From the NCBI RefSeq assembly GCF_910594005.1, contig NC_057835.1, positions 49,686,001 to 49,750,000 on the forward strand: a stretch of 64,000 nucleotides of DNA, in the 5' to 3' direction. The stretch is from Cervus elaphus. Lineage: Eukaryota > Chordata > Mammalia > Artiodactyla > Cervidae. Below, one piece after another: positions 1 through 11,215 of the stretch; position 1 is the first letter of the stretch; every line of letters starts with the position of its first letter. The translations under genes and the position numbers were made by a program. The notes beneath the pieces are model-generated. The model saw only the letters and a program-made list of their open reading frames with translations. It had not been told where the DNA came from and ran no database searches.

Positions 1-139
1 TGGAATCAAGATTGCCAGGAGAAATATCAATAATCTCAGGTATGCAGATGACACCACACTTATGGCATAAAGTGAAAAAGAACTAAAGAGCCTCTTGATG
101 AAAGTGAAAGAGGAGAGTGAAAAAATTTGGCTTAAAAAC
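1..139 (+). mobile_element. BovB (RTE) LINE, upstream part, interrupted
   Basis: Sense-strand BovB reverse-transcriptase-region sequence. It reads through the motif for 'YADDTTLMA' (at about 42-67), the catalytic YADD box of the RT, and then a Glu/Lys-rich stretch. The element enters from beyond the left edge of the window and is broken at about 139 by an L1 3' end. It continues at 346. The reading frame is damaged (a stop within 'tggcataaag'). Confidence 0.9.
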
Positions 140-345
140 TGCTTGGGCCTGGTGCACTGGGAAGACCCAGAGGAATCGGGTGGAGAGGGAGGTGGGAGGG
201 GGGATCAGGATGGGGAATACTTGTAAATCCATGGCTGATTCATGTCAGTGTATGACAAAAACCACTACAATATTGTAAAGTAATTAGCCTCCAACTAATA
301 AAAATAAATGAAAAAAAAAAAGTAAGGAAACTTGAAAAAAAAAAA
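140..345 (+). mobile_element. L1-BT 3' end (5'-truncated) inside BovB
   Basis: The stretch 'gggcctggtgcactggg' ... 'aatattgtaaagtaattagc' ... 'aataaaaataaatg' plus an A run is the 3' UTR of the bovid L1. The same wording recurs at 23150, 34580 and 44260. The copy is only about 180 bp plus tail. The tail has two A runs (311-321 and 335-345) around 'gtaaggaaacttg'. The target-site duplication is blurred by A-run expansion, with 'ggcttaaaaac' (129-139) and an A-expanded version at about 329-346 as the best candidates. Confidence 0.85.
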
Positions 346-814
346 CCTCAACATTCAGAAAACTAAGATCATGGCATCCGGTACCATCACTTCATGGCAA
401 ATATATGGGGAAACAGTGGAAACAGTGTCAGACTTTATTTTGGGGGGCTCCAAAATCACTGCAGATGGTGACTGCAGTCATGAAATTAAAAGACGCTTAC
501 TCCTTGGAAGGAAAGTTATGACCAACCTAGACAGCATGTTAAAAAGCAGAGGCATTACTTTGCCAACAAAGGTCCGTCTAGTAAAGGCTATGGTTTTTCC
601 AGTGGTCATGTATGGATATGAGAGTTGGACTATAAAGAAGACTGAGCACCGAAGAATTGATGCTTTTGAACTGTGGTGTTGGCGAAGTCTCTTGAGAGTC
701 CCTTGGACTACAAGGAGATCCAACCAGTCCATTCTAAAGGAAATCAGTCCTGAATATTCATTGGAAGGACTGATGTTGAAGCTGAAACTCCAATACTTTG
801 ACCACCTGATATGA
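346..814 (+). pseudogene. BovB ORF2 C-terminal remnant (RT thumb/C-terminal region)
   Basis: An open frame of about 155 codons matching the C-terminal part of BovB ORF2: 'IMASG', 'VETVSDF', 'KITADGDCSHEIKRRLLLGR', 'FPVVMYGYESWT', 'DAFELWCWR', 'SNQSILKE'. The frame ends at 812-814 in TGA, where the family normally reads CGA (Arg), so the stop looks like simple CpG decay. The catalytic domain lies upstream of the inserted L1 and is itself interrupted. The remnant cannot encode a working enzyme. The methionine at 332 belongs to the inserted L1 tail and is not a start codon. Confidence 0.88.
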
Positions 815-1048
815 AGAGTTGACTCATTTGAAAACACCCTGATGCTGGGAAAGATTGAGGGTGGGAGGAGAAGGGGATGACAAAGGATGAGATGGTTGAA
901 TGGCATCACCAAGTCAATGGCCTTGAGTTTGGTTAAACTCCGGGACCTGGTGATCAACAGGGAGGCCTGGTGTGCTGCAGTCCATGGGGTTGCAAAGAGT
1001 CGGACACGACTGAGCGACTGAACTAAACTGGAATGAACTGAGCTGAAA
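346..1048 (+). mobile_element. BovB (RTE) LINE, 3' part
   Basis: Continuation of the BovB at 1-139, from 'ctcaacattcagaaaac' through the C-terminal RT region to the short 3' end with 'gtcggacacgactgagcgac' and a degenerate 'ctgaactaaactgg' tail. BovB is the RTE-clade LINE abundant in ruminants and known for horizontal transfer among reptiles, ruminants and ticks. Its 3' end is shared with the Bov-A part of the SINEs in this window. Confidence 0.92.
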
Positions 1049-2369
1049 CTGTTAGTGATGGAATGGCAGAGGTGATGAGAGTGAAGGAGAGGTCATGTGA
1101 ATTGACTTGGCTTTGCTGCACTACTATAACTCTTGAGACTATTACATAAAAACAAATTAAAAATAGCTATCTCAACTCCAAACCACTGTCTTTAAATTGT
1201 AGTTGATTTTGTAATGACTTATCTCATCCCATAGATTTTGTGTGTGTGTGTGTGTGTGTGTTAAAGTATTGCTTTTTTTTTTTTTAGCTGAGCAGATTTG
1301 GAGGAGTTGAGCTTATGGCTCAAATATCCAGTCTAAATTTGGTTCTCTGATAGCAATGACTCACCTCTCACAGAAATGAAGGAACTCAAATTGTTGTGTC
1401 AATCACAGATAGTGGATTGGAAGTCTGGCCCAAAATCATAAAACTATGCACCAACAGATAGTATCACCTCCTTCCCTTAAATAACAATCCTTGTTTCTAG
1501 CTGGAATAAGAATTTCATCTTCAATAATTGATCATGGGTGACAGAAAATCTCTTGTTGGCAAAGCATGTTCAAAATGATATTATTCACTCGATCTCATCC
1601 CAGAAACATGGTCCATCTGCTTCTCCAATCCAGTGCACATTCCAAGACATGAGTCCATTCATGCAACTACAGATTGCTGTTATTTTTTTTAATTTACTTT
1701 ATCTAAAAAGAGTGAAGGCAAACTTTTTGAGTGCTTTGTGGCCTTTATACTTAGATAATACATTAAATGCAGTCAATATGACACCCCACTTTGGTACAAT
1801 GCAATATAGTTTCTAGTTTATTTTAACAAGGATGTTGTCCAGCAGGCAAAGGTAATTATCAGTGTAAATCTGCCTACTTTGCACAGTGGAAATGAATGAA
1901 GAAAGATTCGTAGAACAAGAAGGTCAATCAGTAGCCAAGTGAAAAAAAATTTAGGAGAATCTACAAAAAAAAAAAAAAAAAGTTTGTTTCTATCACTTAG
2001 AGATTTATCAAAGAAAGTCCATGTCAAAAACTGTGTCGTGGGTCCAGTAGCATTTTCCTCCAAAGAAAATACTGAAGACTAAGTCCTCTGCAGATAGAAT
2101 GGTTTCTGTCTTCAATAAAGCATACAGGGGTCACACATGGCTGGAGAGAACATGCCACTGGCAACAGTGCAAAGGTGATACATATGTCATAAGCCAATTG
2201 GCTTCTAAAAGATAAAATGCCAAATCATTCCAAAATGTAATCATTATGAAACCACTTGTGTGATTGAATTACATTTTTAGAAGCATTTGTTAATTATAGC
2301 CAAAATGGACTGGAGATTGAAAGTGGAAAATCAAATGGTCTAATTAGATGGAGACATAGTGCAGACGAA
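1049..2369. other. Unique/unassigned DNA
   Basis: About 1.3 kb with no recognisable gene. It contains a (TG)11 run at 1239-1260, a T13 run at 1273-1285 and an A17 run at 1965-1981. No long open frame has coding character. I cannot assign the rest to a repeat family by eye. Confidence 0.6.
1239..1260. repeat. (TG)11 microsatellite
   Basis: Eleven uninterrupted TG units directly read. A pure run of this length is likely to be polymorphic. Confidence 0.97.
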
Positions 2370-2531
2370 GGGAATAAACACTGGATTGAGACTTAGTCAA
2401 TCCAAGCTCTGGGTTCTGCACTGCTGCTAACAAGCTCTAACCTCCAGCAACTCGTTTGACTTCTGTATCCCCATCTATAAAGGCAGATTGGCCAAATGAC
2501 CCCTGAAGCCCCTTCTAACTCTGACATTCTC
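2370..2531 (+). mobile_element. MIR-type SINE (old mammalian)
   Basis: Diverged match to the MIR core. 'actggattgag', 'aagctctgggttctgcac', 'ctccagcaactcg', 'catctataaagg' and 'ccttctaactctgacattct' follow the MIR/MIR3 order. The divergence fits an insertion that predates ruminants. Confidence 0.65.
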
Positions 2532-2597
2532 TGGAGCAAAAATTAGAATCCAGTTTATGCATAGATCTTAGTAAAAAGAACTCAGTAATTTAGAATT

Positions 2598-2790
2598 ACA
2601 CTGCCTAATGCTGTAATCTCATTTGGGCATTTGAATGTAATCTAAATTAATTAAAGTTAAATGGAAATGAAAATCCAGCTTCTCGGTCATAAATAGGCAT
2701 ATTTCAAATGTTCAATAGCCACATGTGGCTAGTGGCTACTATATTAAATAGTATGGGTTAAAAACATTTCCAGCATTGCAAAAGCACTGA
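2598..2790 (+). mobile_element. hAT-Charlie nonautonomous DNA transposon (MER5/MER58-like)
   Basis: The hallmark 'agccacatgtggctagtgg' (about 2719-2738) is present. It is preceded by 'aattaattaaagttaaatgg' and followed by 'acatttccagcattgcaaaa', in the order of the MER5/MER58-like mammalian hAT family. Subfamily uncertain. Confidence 0.6.
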
Positions 2791-3070
2791 TTTATGAAGA
2801 CTTTTCAACCCCCCTAGAGCCTGGTGGCATCTCATGAATACATGAGAGAATGAGAGATTAAAAAAAGCCAGTACCAACACCAGCTCCCAAAAGAGCTGCC
2901 ACTGAAAAAATATCCCCCAAATAATGATGTGCGTTGAAAATGGAAAGAAATTCCTATTCTATTCTTAAGATTCTTGATGAAGTCACTCCTGAACTGTCAC
3001 GTGTGGTTTTCCTTTTTACAAGTTAAGAGAAGTAAGCAGGAAATGGAGAGAGTATAGAAACAAGCACGTA

Positions 3071-3385
3071 TGATGGTTAGTCTTATGTGTCAACCTGGGT
3101 AGGCTCTGGTACCTAGTTATTTAATCACCACTAGCCTAAATGGTATTTTGAAGACATTTTGCAGATGTGTTTAACATTTCCAGTTGATGTTAAGTGAAGT
3201 AGATTGCTGTCAATAATGTAGATGGGCCTTATCCCATCAATTAAAAGGCCTTAAGAACAAAAATGGAGATTTTCCAGAGAAGTTCTGTCTCAAAGCTGCA
3301 ATATAGAAATCCTGCTTGAGTTTCCAGTCTGATAGATTTCAGGTTTCCCACACAATCATATGAACTATTTCCTTTAAATAAAGTG
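3071..3385 (+). mobile_element. ERVL LTR (MLT2-like), solo, old
   Basis: 'tggttagtcttatgtgtcaa' ... 'gtagatgggccttatcccat' ... 'ccttaagaac' ... 'agctgcaatatagaaatcct' ... 'cctttaaataaag' follows the order of MLT2 LTRs, including an AATAAA-like signal near the end. No internal ERV sequence is seen, so this is a solo or truncated LTR. Confidence 0.65.
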
Positions 3386-3490
3386 GATAGTTAGATGGAT
3401 ATATAGATATGTAAATAGTTATGATACTATATATAAAAATATATTAGCATCATATATAGCATATACATAGCATCATAAATATAGGGTATG
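3386..3490. repeat. AT-rich imperfect repeat
   Basis: Low-complexity AT-rich tract with repeated 'agcatcata' and 'agcatatacat' blocks directly after the MLT2-like LTR, where such LTRs often carry a simple-repeat 3' end. Confidence 0.6.
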
Positions 3491-4974
3491 ATTGTGTGTA
3501 TGATTATTTAATACTTAACCCACTTCCTGGTACCGAAAATTATATCAGAAACTGATGATTAGCTCTAAGAGGTCCTATTTATAATTAGTTTGGTAAAACT
3601 TATAGAAAGCCCAACCATTTGGCATTCTGTGAACTGGTGGCTCTCACAGGGCTCCATCTATTTTTGCCATAAAGCTTTCTTCAGGATACCTCAGATGAAT
3701 ACTTGTGGTCTCCAGTACACTTTCTCTTTGGTTGACCTTTCCTAGACTTATGATGGGAAGGTCTTACGTCTCTGTCTCCTATGATATCAATAAACTATTT
3801 TTTCTTTAATTGAAATATTAATATGTATTTCTTATGGAGTAAACCAGCTTTGAGACTGGAATTTGGGGGTTTTAGAGTGAGACACTGTGTGATACTTGTC
3901 AGCTTACTCAACCACTCAAAGCCTCATTTTAAAAGACGGGAAGGTGACATTTTCACAGAAGCATGAGACCTGAATAGGAAGAAGGAGCCAGTCTCTCAAG
4001 AGGGAGGGAACTGAGATAAACAAGGACTAATCTAGACAAAAGAAACAGCAGATGCACTCAGGAGAGAACAAATATTGTTTGAGAAAAAAAGACAATGGTT
4101 TGCTTGGAGGCATCCCATAACTGAAAGGTATGAGAAAAGATACATATCTTATACTTTATAGGAAGCTGCTCCTACGTCTAGCATGGTGACTCAATTTGCT
4201 GATAAATTGATTCTCTCTAGTAAAACTTTAGCCCTAGTGTAACCTATTTTCTGATATTTTTAACCATATGCAATCATTTTCCACCAAATCTCTGTGCATC
4301 CAAGTAATTTCACTCCCCACTAGGTGTCCCTGGTTTCTAGCATTGTAACAGGGAACTATTATGATAGTCCCTCAAAAGCATTATACATTTTCACCTTTTC
4401 CCCTAGAAGGCAATTATTCACCTCATTCATCGCTCTGCTCAGGTCCCCCAATTCATCTCCATCCTTCTGCTGCTGAGCTGACAAATGGAACAGCATTTTT
4501 TCTAAGAAGAGTATCGCCAAGGACCAGAGGGACAGTCTGCCCCGTATGCTGTGACTTGAAGTTTTATTGTGCCCCATCCCACACAGTCTGTTTATTTTCT
4601 GTGACTGGATCCCATGACAAACACAAATGTGGTTTTCTGCCCTGGACTCTCATGCTATTCTTGCAGCCAGCTTCCCAGGATTTTTCTTGGCCACTTAGAG
4701 TCTATTTCAGACATCCTTTCCCCGGGTGGTAATGCATTTTTCCGAACTGAAACTCACCTTCAATTATGCCCATACTTTCTGCCCTTTTATGTCTAGAGGC
4801 ACTTCTCAATTATTTCTGTATTCAGTAGTATCTTAAGGAATCCAGCCAACCTAAGCATCTAATCCTAAATGAATAGAATCAGAAATTTCTGACTGTACTG
4901 TCCCTCAGACAAAAATCCACTAGAAAAGCTGCTTTTCCTGAGAAAGAGTTTGAAGCCAGAGGCGGAACATTTTG
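3491..4974. other. Unique/unassigned DNA
   Basis: No gene supported. A weak MIR-like piece lies at about 3845-3950 ('cagcttactcaaccactcaaagcctcatttt'-like order). The open frame at 4361-4732 has no domain, no splice context and no recognisable product, and I treat it as chance. Confidence 0.5.
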
Positions 4975-5125
4975 AAAGCACAGCTCCAAGTGTCTTGCCT
5001 CGGAGTCCGGAGGCCTGGGTTGGGTTTATGTCTCACTGTGTGTTCTGTGTGGCTTTGATCAGCTGATTTCCCCCTCTGGTGCTGTTTCATCATCTGTAAA
5101 ACAAGGGCTGTGTTGGTCCTTTATT
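4975..5125 (+). mobile_element. MIR SINE (old mammalian)
   Basis: 'cggagtccggaggcctgggt', 'tgtggctttgatcagctgat' and 'tttcatcatctgtaaaac' appear in MIR order on the plus strand, diverged. Confidence 0.7.
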
Positions 5126-5232
5126 GACCAGAACCTGGTGGTCCAGAGTCGACGATGAGAGAGTGAAAGAAGGAAAGAGGCTAATATTCCCTGGGTTACA
5201 CAGCCGGCTTCTGCGCTCCAGGGAATCAGCCA

Positions 5233-5279
5233 GAAATAGAGAGATAGAGAGAGAGAGAGAGAAAGAAAGAAAGAAAGAC
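5233..5279 (+). repeat. GA/GAAA purine microsatellite
   Basis: 'agagatagagagagagagag' followed by four 'aaag' units. An all-purine tract apart from two T's. Confidence 0.9.
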
Positions 5280-6419
5280 ACGGGGACCAAAGCTCTGATG
5301 GAGCAAAGGTGTTTTAATCAACATGGCGTGGGCATATATACTGTAGTTATTCTCAGCAAAGATAAAGATTGAAATTCCAGACTTAGAAAACACAAGGCGA
5401 TCCCTATTAAAGAGAGAAGAGGATACTATCACCATAATGAGAAACTAACAAAGGAAATGCCTGGATTCCTCAGCCCCAGGAAAGGCGTGCCTCTCCTCTT
5501 AATTCCTGAATATTCAGGAATTAATAAGGGCCAAAGGATTCCTGACAGGGCTGGAACGCTTACTGATTTCCAAACATTCTTTTAGCACTGGACGTTTTTT
5601 AGTGACACATTCATAGGCAATCCCAGTTGAATTCAACAGACCAGAATGGCACTGTTGGAATTTGGATTGGGGACAGGTCAGTCCATATACCTCTTCATCC
5701 TCTGGATAGTCCTACATGAGTCCCTGGGAACCCTCAAAATATAATTTATAAACCACTGGACTAAATGATCCTGGGGGCTGCTTTCCACTCTCAGGGTCTG
5801 TAAGTAATAGGTTATACCTGGGGAAAAGATATATGCAGAAATGAACACAAGGGGAAGCTAAACGGTAAAGGGTAAAGAGGCACGCTAGCACCATTTGAGG
5901 ATTTCTTATGTCCAGGCATTGGTAAGCTTGAGAGGTGGCCATATGGCTTTCACTAATAGAGGGAGATTCATGTGGGTTGATTCCCAGCAAACACTTATTA
6001 TACCATTACCATGGATCTCTTCCAACAGAAAACCAAAACATCCCTGATGTAAAACCTAAATTACGTTTCAATTATGTATCCAGATGTTTCCTTGATTACA
6101 ATATGCCATGCATCCTCCCCCATAAGACCATTACTGAGCAGTTATTGTTCATGTAGTATTTTCAATAGCAGTGTGGCCCTGATATGGGTTTGGGGAAGGG
6201 AGGAAGCCGTGTCCTTTCCCAAGACTCTGGTTCCATATGAGGACAAAGGTTTAAAATAGGATTGATGCAAACAGAGTTTCAACCTTCGTGGAGCTCAGTC
6301 CGCTCATAGTCTAGTGGGAGGTATATAAAATTTTCAGCTGATCTTAAATTGAAATACTTACAAACTATGCTTAGTTCTAGGAAGTAAGTGTGTATCAAAA
6401 AAGAAAAAAATCCTGTAGT
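5280..6419. other. Unique/unassigned DNA
   Basis: No gene supported. Holds the palindrome at 5499-5524 and a MIR3-like tail at about 5735-5800 ('ccactggactaaatgatcct'). Confidence 0.5.
5499..5524. repeat. Perfect 26-bp palindrome
   Basis: 13-bp arm 'ttaattcctgaat' followed with no spacer by its exact reverse complement 'attcaggaattaa'. Centre between 5511 and 5512. Confidence 0.97.
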
Positions 6420-6429
6420 ATCATAGAAT

Positions 6430-6644
6430 GGGCTTTCCTGGTGGCTCAGTGGTAAAGAACCCGCCTGCCAGTGCAAGAGATGTAAGAGACACAGGTTTGA
6501 TCCCTGGGTTGGGAAGATCCCCTGGAGGAGGGCATGGCAACCCACTCCAGTATTCTTGCCTGGAGAATCCCTGTGGACAGAGGAGCCTGGCAGACTACAG
6601 TCCATGGGGTTGCAAAAGAGTAGGACATGCCTTTGCAACTAAAT
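6430..6644 (+). mobile_element. Bov-tA SINE (outer element of a nested pair)
   Basis: tRNA-derived head 'gggctttcctggtggctcag' with a pol III B-box-like 'ggtttgatccc', then the Bov-A body 'ctccagtattcttgcctgg', 'ggacagaggagcctgg' and 'agtccatggggttgc'. Its left target duplication 'atcatagaat' (6420-6429) recurs at 6934-6943, beyond the BOV-A2 that later landed in its 3' end. Confidence 0.95.
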
Positions 6645-6656
6645 AGCAACAATCAT

Positions 6657-6926
6657 CAGAGAAGGCAATGGCACCCCACTCCAGTACTCTTGCCTGGAAA
6701 ATCCCATGGACAGAGGAGCCTGGTAGGCTGCGGTCCATGAGGTCGCTAAGAGTCAGACACGACTGAGCAACTTCACTTTCACTTTTCACTTTGATGCACT
6801 GGAGAAGGAAATGGCAACCCACTCCAGTGTTCTTGCCTGGAGAATCCCAGGGACGGGGGAGCCTGGTGGGCTGCCACCTATGGGGTCGCACAGAGTCAGA
6901 CACGACTGAGGTGACTTAGCAGCAGC
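6657..6926 (+). mobile_element. BOV-A2 SINE (dimeric), nested in Bov-tA 3' end
   Basis: Two Bov-A monomers in tandem joined by 'cttcactttcacttttcact', ending in the (AGC)n tail. Flanking duplication 'agcaacaatcat' at 6645-6656 and 6927-6938, where part of the AGC overlap is ambiguous. It is younger than the Bov-tA at 6430. Confidence 0.95.
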
Positions 6927-7127
6927 AGCAACAATCATAGAATTATTGAATATGAGGTCAGACTAGCAGAGGAAAGAGAGTTGAGGGAAAATTTTCCTAA
7001 GGATGTGTGGCAAGCTAAAATACTGAGTCGCTGTAGAGAAAGCAACTCTCAACTCTTGCACATTTTTGAGCTCATCTTTTCATCGTCTATTTCTCTTATA
7101 CCACCTCTGTTACCATATTTTTGACCA

Positions 7128-7367
7128 AGGCTTCCCTGGTAGCTCACACAGTAAAGCTCTGTCTGCAGTGCCGGAGACCCAGTTTTGATCCCTGGGTTGG
7201 GAAGATCCCCTGGAGAAGAAAATGGCAGTCCACTCCACGACTCTTGCCTGGAAAATCCCATGGACGGAGGAGCCTGGTAGGCTACAGACCATGGGGTCGC
7301 CTGGTAGGCTACAGTCCATGGGGTCGCAAAGAGTCGGACACGACCAAACGACTTCACTTTCACTTTC
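7128..7367 (+). mobile_element. Bov-tA SINE with internal 27-bp tandem duplication
   Basis: Full tRNA-like head, Bov-A body, and 'cgacttcactttcacttt' tail. The 27-bp block beginning 'cctggtaggctacag' occurs twice in a row at 7273-7299 and 7300-7326, differing at one base (a/t). Confidence 0.95.
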
Positions 7368-7483
7368 TGGAAAAAGGGAAGGAAAGTCTTGATGTTACCG
7401 TCTCTCTTCTGTGTAGATAAGGTTTGAACTCCACCCTTTTCCAGCTGTGTGGCTGGGAAGGAGAATTCGTCTTCTCTGCAGAA

Positions 7484-7685
7484 GTGCTGCTGCTGCTAAG
7501 TCGCTTCAGTTGTGTCCGACTCTGTGCGACCCCATAGACGGCAGTCCACCAGGCTCCCCTGTCCCTGGGATTCTCCAGGCAAGAACACTGGAGTGGGCTA
7601 CCATTTCCTTCTCCAGTGCATGAAGGTGAAAAGTGAAAGTGAAGTCGCTCAGCCATGTCCGACTCTTCGGACCCCGTGGACTACT
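7484..7685 (-). mobile_element. BOV-A2 SINE, 5'-truncated
   Basis: Reverse complement of BOV-A2: starts with the (GCT)n tail, then 'gtgtccgactctgtgcgacc', the monomer joint 'gaaaagtgaaagtgaagtcg', and part of the first monomer, which stops at 'ccccgtggac'. Confidence 0.93.
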
Positions 7686-8126
7686 AGTTTTGGTGAATTC
7701 AGTAGGAGACCACTGTCCTCCTCATCCACATATGTGGCAGACATTGTTAATCAATAGAGGTATTTATTCTTGCTGAACTGAGATGAGTGATTCTTACAAT
7801 GCCCAGGTTGTTGCTTCCAAATAATTAGAGTTAAAAAGGAATAAAGCCTAGCTCATATGCACATCCCACATTTCTACCTTACTTGGAAACTGGAACACAG
7901 TTGATTCCATCTAGGCTTGGGACAACTGGATGCTTCTAATGTCATGGTCCATTCCTGACTTAGGAGTCATTTAACCTTCAGGTCAAGGAAATCTCTTTCA
8001 GATTTCTGGAAGTCAGACTCTGACACAGTTCCAGCCTCCAGGGAACACAAACATGTTATTTAATTAATAGTGTAAACTGCTTAGAATAGTATTTGGCACT
8101 TAGTATTTGATAAATTGACATAAATT
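7686..8126. other. Unique/unassigned DNA
   Basis: No gene or clear repeat seen in this stretch. Confidence 0.5.
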
Positions 8127-8338
8127 GGGCTTTCCAGGTGGCGCTAGTGGTAAAGAATCTGCCTGCCAATGCAGGAAGTGCAAGAGACGCAGGTTCGATC
8201 CCTGGATCAGGAGGCTCTTCTGGAGAAGGAAATGGCAACACTCCAGTATTTTAGCCTGGAATATCCCATGGACACAGGAGCCTTGCAGGCTACAGTCCAT
8301 GAGGTCGCAAAGAGTTGTACATGAGTGAGCACACAGCA
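8127..8338 (+). mobile_element. Bov-tA SINE
   Basis: 'gggctttccaggtggcgcta', B-box-like 'ggttcgatccc', the Bov-A body with small deletions, and the tail 'gagtgagcacacagcac'. Confidence 0.94.
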
Positions 8339-8519
8339 CAAATACTTATTAAAAAACTATAAATAAATATCAGTTTAAACTCTCATCATTATTAGTAAAA
8401 TTATTGTAAGAGAAAGGACATTACTACCAAGCAGCAGTGAGAGTGGGGACCAGAGGCAGAACTACAGCAAAGAGTGAGGCATATTGTCCTGTACGCAGAG
8501 GCAGAGTTTTCTTATCAGT

Positions 8520-9376
8520 ATTTTTAAATTAATTTTTATTGGAGTGTAGTTGGTTTACAACGCTGCATTAGTTTCTGCAGTACAGCACAGTGAGTCAGTT
8601 ACACATATACATATAACCAATTCTTTTGTAGATTCTGTTCCCATATGGGTCATTACAGGGCATTGAGTGAGTTCCCTGTGCTATACAGTTGGTCCTTATT
8701 TCTGTTTTATATGTAGCAGTGCGTATCTGTCAGTCCCAGTCTCCAGTTTATTCAGCCCTCTTTCCCCTGAGTAACCATAAGTTTGTTTTCCATATCTGTG
8801 ACTCTCCATTTTGCAAATAGATTTACTTGTGCCAGTTTTTTTAGATTCCACATAAAAGAGGTATTATATGATATTTCTCTTTCTCTTTCTGACTTACTGC
8901 ACTGTGTGACAACTCTCGGTTCATCCATGATGCTGCAAATGGCATGACTTCATTCTTCTTATGGCTGAGTGGTATCCCATTGTGTATATGTACCACATCT
9001 TCTCTATCCATTCCTCTATTGATGGACATTTAGGTTGCTTCCATGTCTTGGTGTTGTAAATAGTGCTGCAATGAACATTGGGGTGCATTTATCTTTTTGA
9101 ATTATAGTTTTCTCTGGATATACGCCCAGGAGTGGGATTGCTGGATCATATGGTAGCTGTATTTTTAATTTTTTGAGGAACCTCCATACTGTTCTCCTTA
9201 GTGGCTGTACCAACTTATCTTTCCTCCAACAGTGTTAGAGGGTTCCCTTTTCTCCAGAGCCTCTTCAGCATTTATTGTTTGTAAATTTTTTGATGATGGC
9301 CATTCTGACCAATGTGAGGTGATACCTCATTGTACAGTTTTGATTTGCATTTCTCTGATAATTAGTGACATTGAAT
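8520..9376 (-). mobile_element. Old artiodactyl/mammalian L1 3' part, 5'-truncated
   Basis: On the minus strand this is ORF2 C-terminus plus 3' UTR. The reversed 3' end reads 'tttttattggagtgtagttg'. Two broken ORF2 frames remain at 9016-9213 ('RRTVWRFLKKL', 'YDPAIPLLG') and 8841-9029 ('MSINRGMDREDVVHIHNG'), in adjacent frames, so the ORF is frameshifted. It is older and more diverged than the L1-BT copies in this window. Confidence 0.9.
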
Positions 9377-11215
9377 TCTTAGCAATATTTTAACTTCACG
9401 TTCTACTTGCGCTTGAAGCCTGCACCTCTCCACACCTCCCTTCCACACCTAAAACCCAGGGGCCCTGGATATTATGACCTCTTTGCTTTTCCAGGGCCAC
9501 CAGGAACTGGGGATATTAAGGAAAATTATCCTAGCCCCTGTATTTAGGGAACTCTCATTCTAGTGCATGCAGAGGGAGAGAAGTAAAGGAAAATAGTGAA
9601 TAAAATAGATTCTGTTTCTTCCTTCATGGAGTTGGCAGTTTGGAAAAGAAAGAGGTATTAAATAAGTAAACACATAATTTAAAAGTTACGTAATTTCTAT
9701 GAAGCTTAGTAACAAGAGTGCAAGAGAGAGAATGACAGGGAGATCTAATCTAAAATCGGAGTATCTGGTTAATGAAGACTTCTCTAGAGAGTAGAATTTG
9801 AGCTGAAGATGGTCACATTTTTTTTATGAATACATGGTTTGTGGGATAATGTTTTCTCAAGGTGTTCCAATAGTTTGATCACGTATAAGTTCATAAACAT
9901 GCATTCAGATCAACCAGGATAAGTCAGTAGACCCTGTTCTCTTTGTCCTTCCCCTAATGTTAACAATAGGAATGTTATTCACACTCTATTATAAAGCTCT
10001 GATAGAGTCTGAATACCTTCCACCTCACTGCCCAGCAAGCCCTTAATAAATATTGAGTATATGACTAAATGAATGAATGAAGCAATGGAATTTTAGAAAT
10101 GCTTGCTGAGAGCTTTTGACCCTCTCACTATCTCATGGGACATCATTTGTACAGTGTCATTGTCTTTTGATTCACTTTGTGATTAACCCAGTTTGAAAAA
10201 GTGAGGAAAGCAGAACGAATGCCAAGTGTGCTTATACCAAGCAAGTACCCTTCTAAGAAAAAATAGGAGCATTTTTCTAACAATATATCCTGTCCCCCAA
10301 AAATTTTAGTTCTTAGTATTACTGAAAATTATTTTAATAGGACAAAACAGTTGAGCAAATAAAAAATAGTCCACCACTAGCAATGATCAAACTTTAATAG
10401 TATATAAGGCAATATAAGTTCCTGCATTTGATTCAACAACTCTGGGCACTACGGGCCACTGAGGAGAGAAATATTCTAGGAGAACCATGATCGAATAGGA
10501 CTGATAAGAGTGGAGACACATTCAGCTTATTTGGTGAGGCCTCAAATTCCATCTCAACTTCTTAAATTTTTTTTCTATCAATAAGTAAGCTGCTGAAGTC
10601 AAGGATTCCAAAACTGTCGACCACAGTCTAAGAGGGGGTCATGTAGTTGTCACCAGCTGCTTTCATTCCAACAGAAGGATGGTATCTAAGCCCCGAGAGT
10701 ATCTTACCTCGTGACTATTACTGACCACAGTTCTTGACCTTTCCTAATTAATAGAAATTGACAAGGAGACAGACAGATAATTCTGGCAAAGCTGTAGGGC
10801 CCCTGCTGCAGCAGGAGAGAACAAAGACAAGTAACAGGTTGCCTTGCTTGTTCCCTGAGAGGGGCACAGGGAGCTGGTTCCTTTTATGGGTGAGGATACG
10901 GGCTGATCCATGGGTTGGGCTGGAGGGGTAGTTTAGGTGGTTTGCCAAGCCCTTTGGTGGTATTATGTGCAGGGGGCAGGCACTGTACCCTGCTTTTGCT
11001 GTGGCAATTGGGTTTTTGGTCTTTTTGTATCTTGTCATCTATAGTTTACCCCAACGGGGCATGCACACAGCTATTGTTAGTCCCATATGATTTCCTTGTA
11101 TTTTCTTGTACCAGAAGACATTTGTCCAGGTGCAGGCACTGCAGCAAAGTGTCCCAGGTCCCAGATCCCAGCCTTTCTCACAAGGAGATTAAGAGAGAGA
11201 GGAGGCTGACTCTTT
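9377..11215. other. Mostly unique DNA with old repeat fragments
   Basis: No gene supported. About 9560-9800 resembles an old mammalian repeat ('catggagttggcagttt', 'tgagctgaagatgg') whose family I cannot assign. About 10015-10081 resembles a MIR/L2-type 3' end ('cccttaataaatattgagta', 'aatgaatgaatga'). Confidence 0.5.

Noticed and set aside
1239..1260. TG run as a Z-DNA regulatory element
   Set aside because: An ordinary microsatellite. Nothing nearby suggests a promoter.
4361..4732. 123-codon open frame as a gene
   Set aside because: No recognisable domain, antisense frame open too, surrounding sequence looks noncoding.
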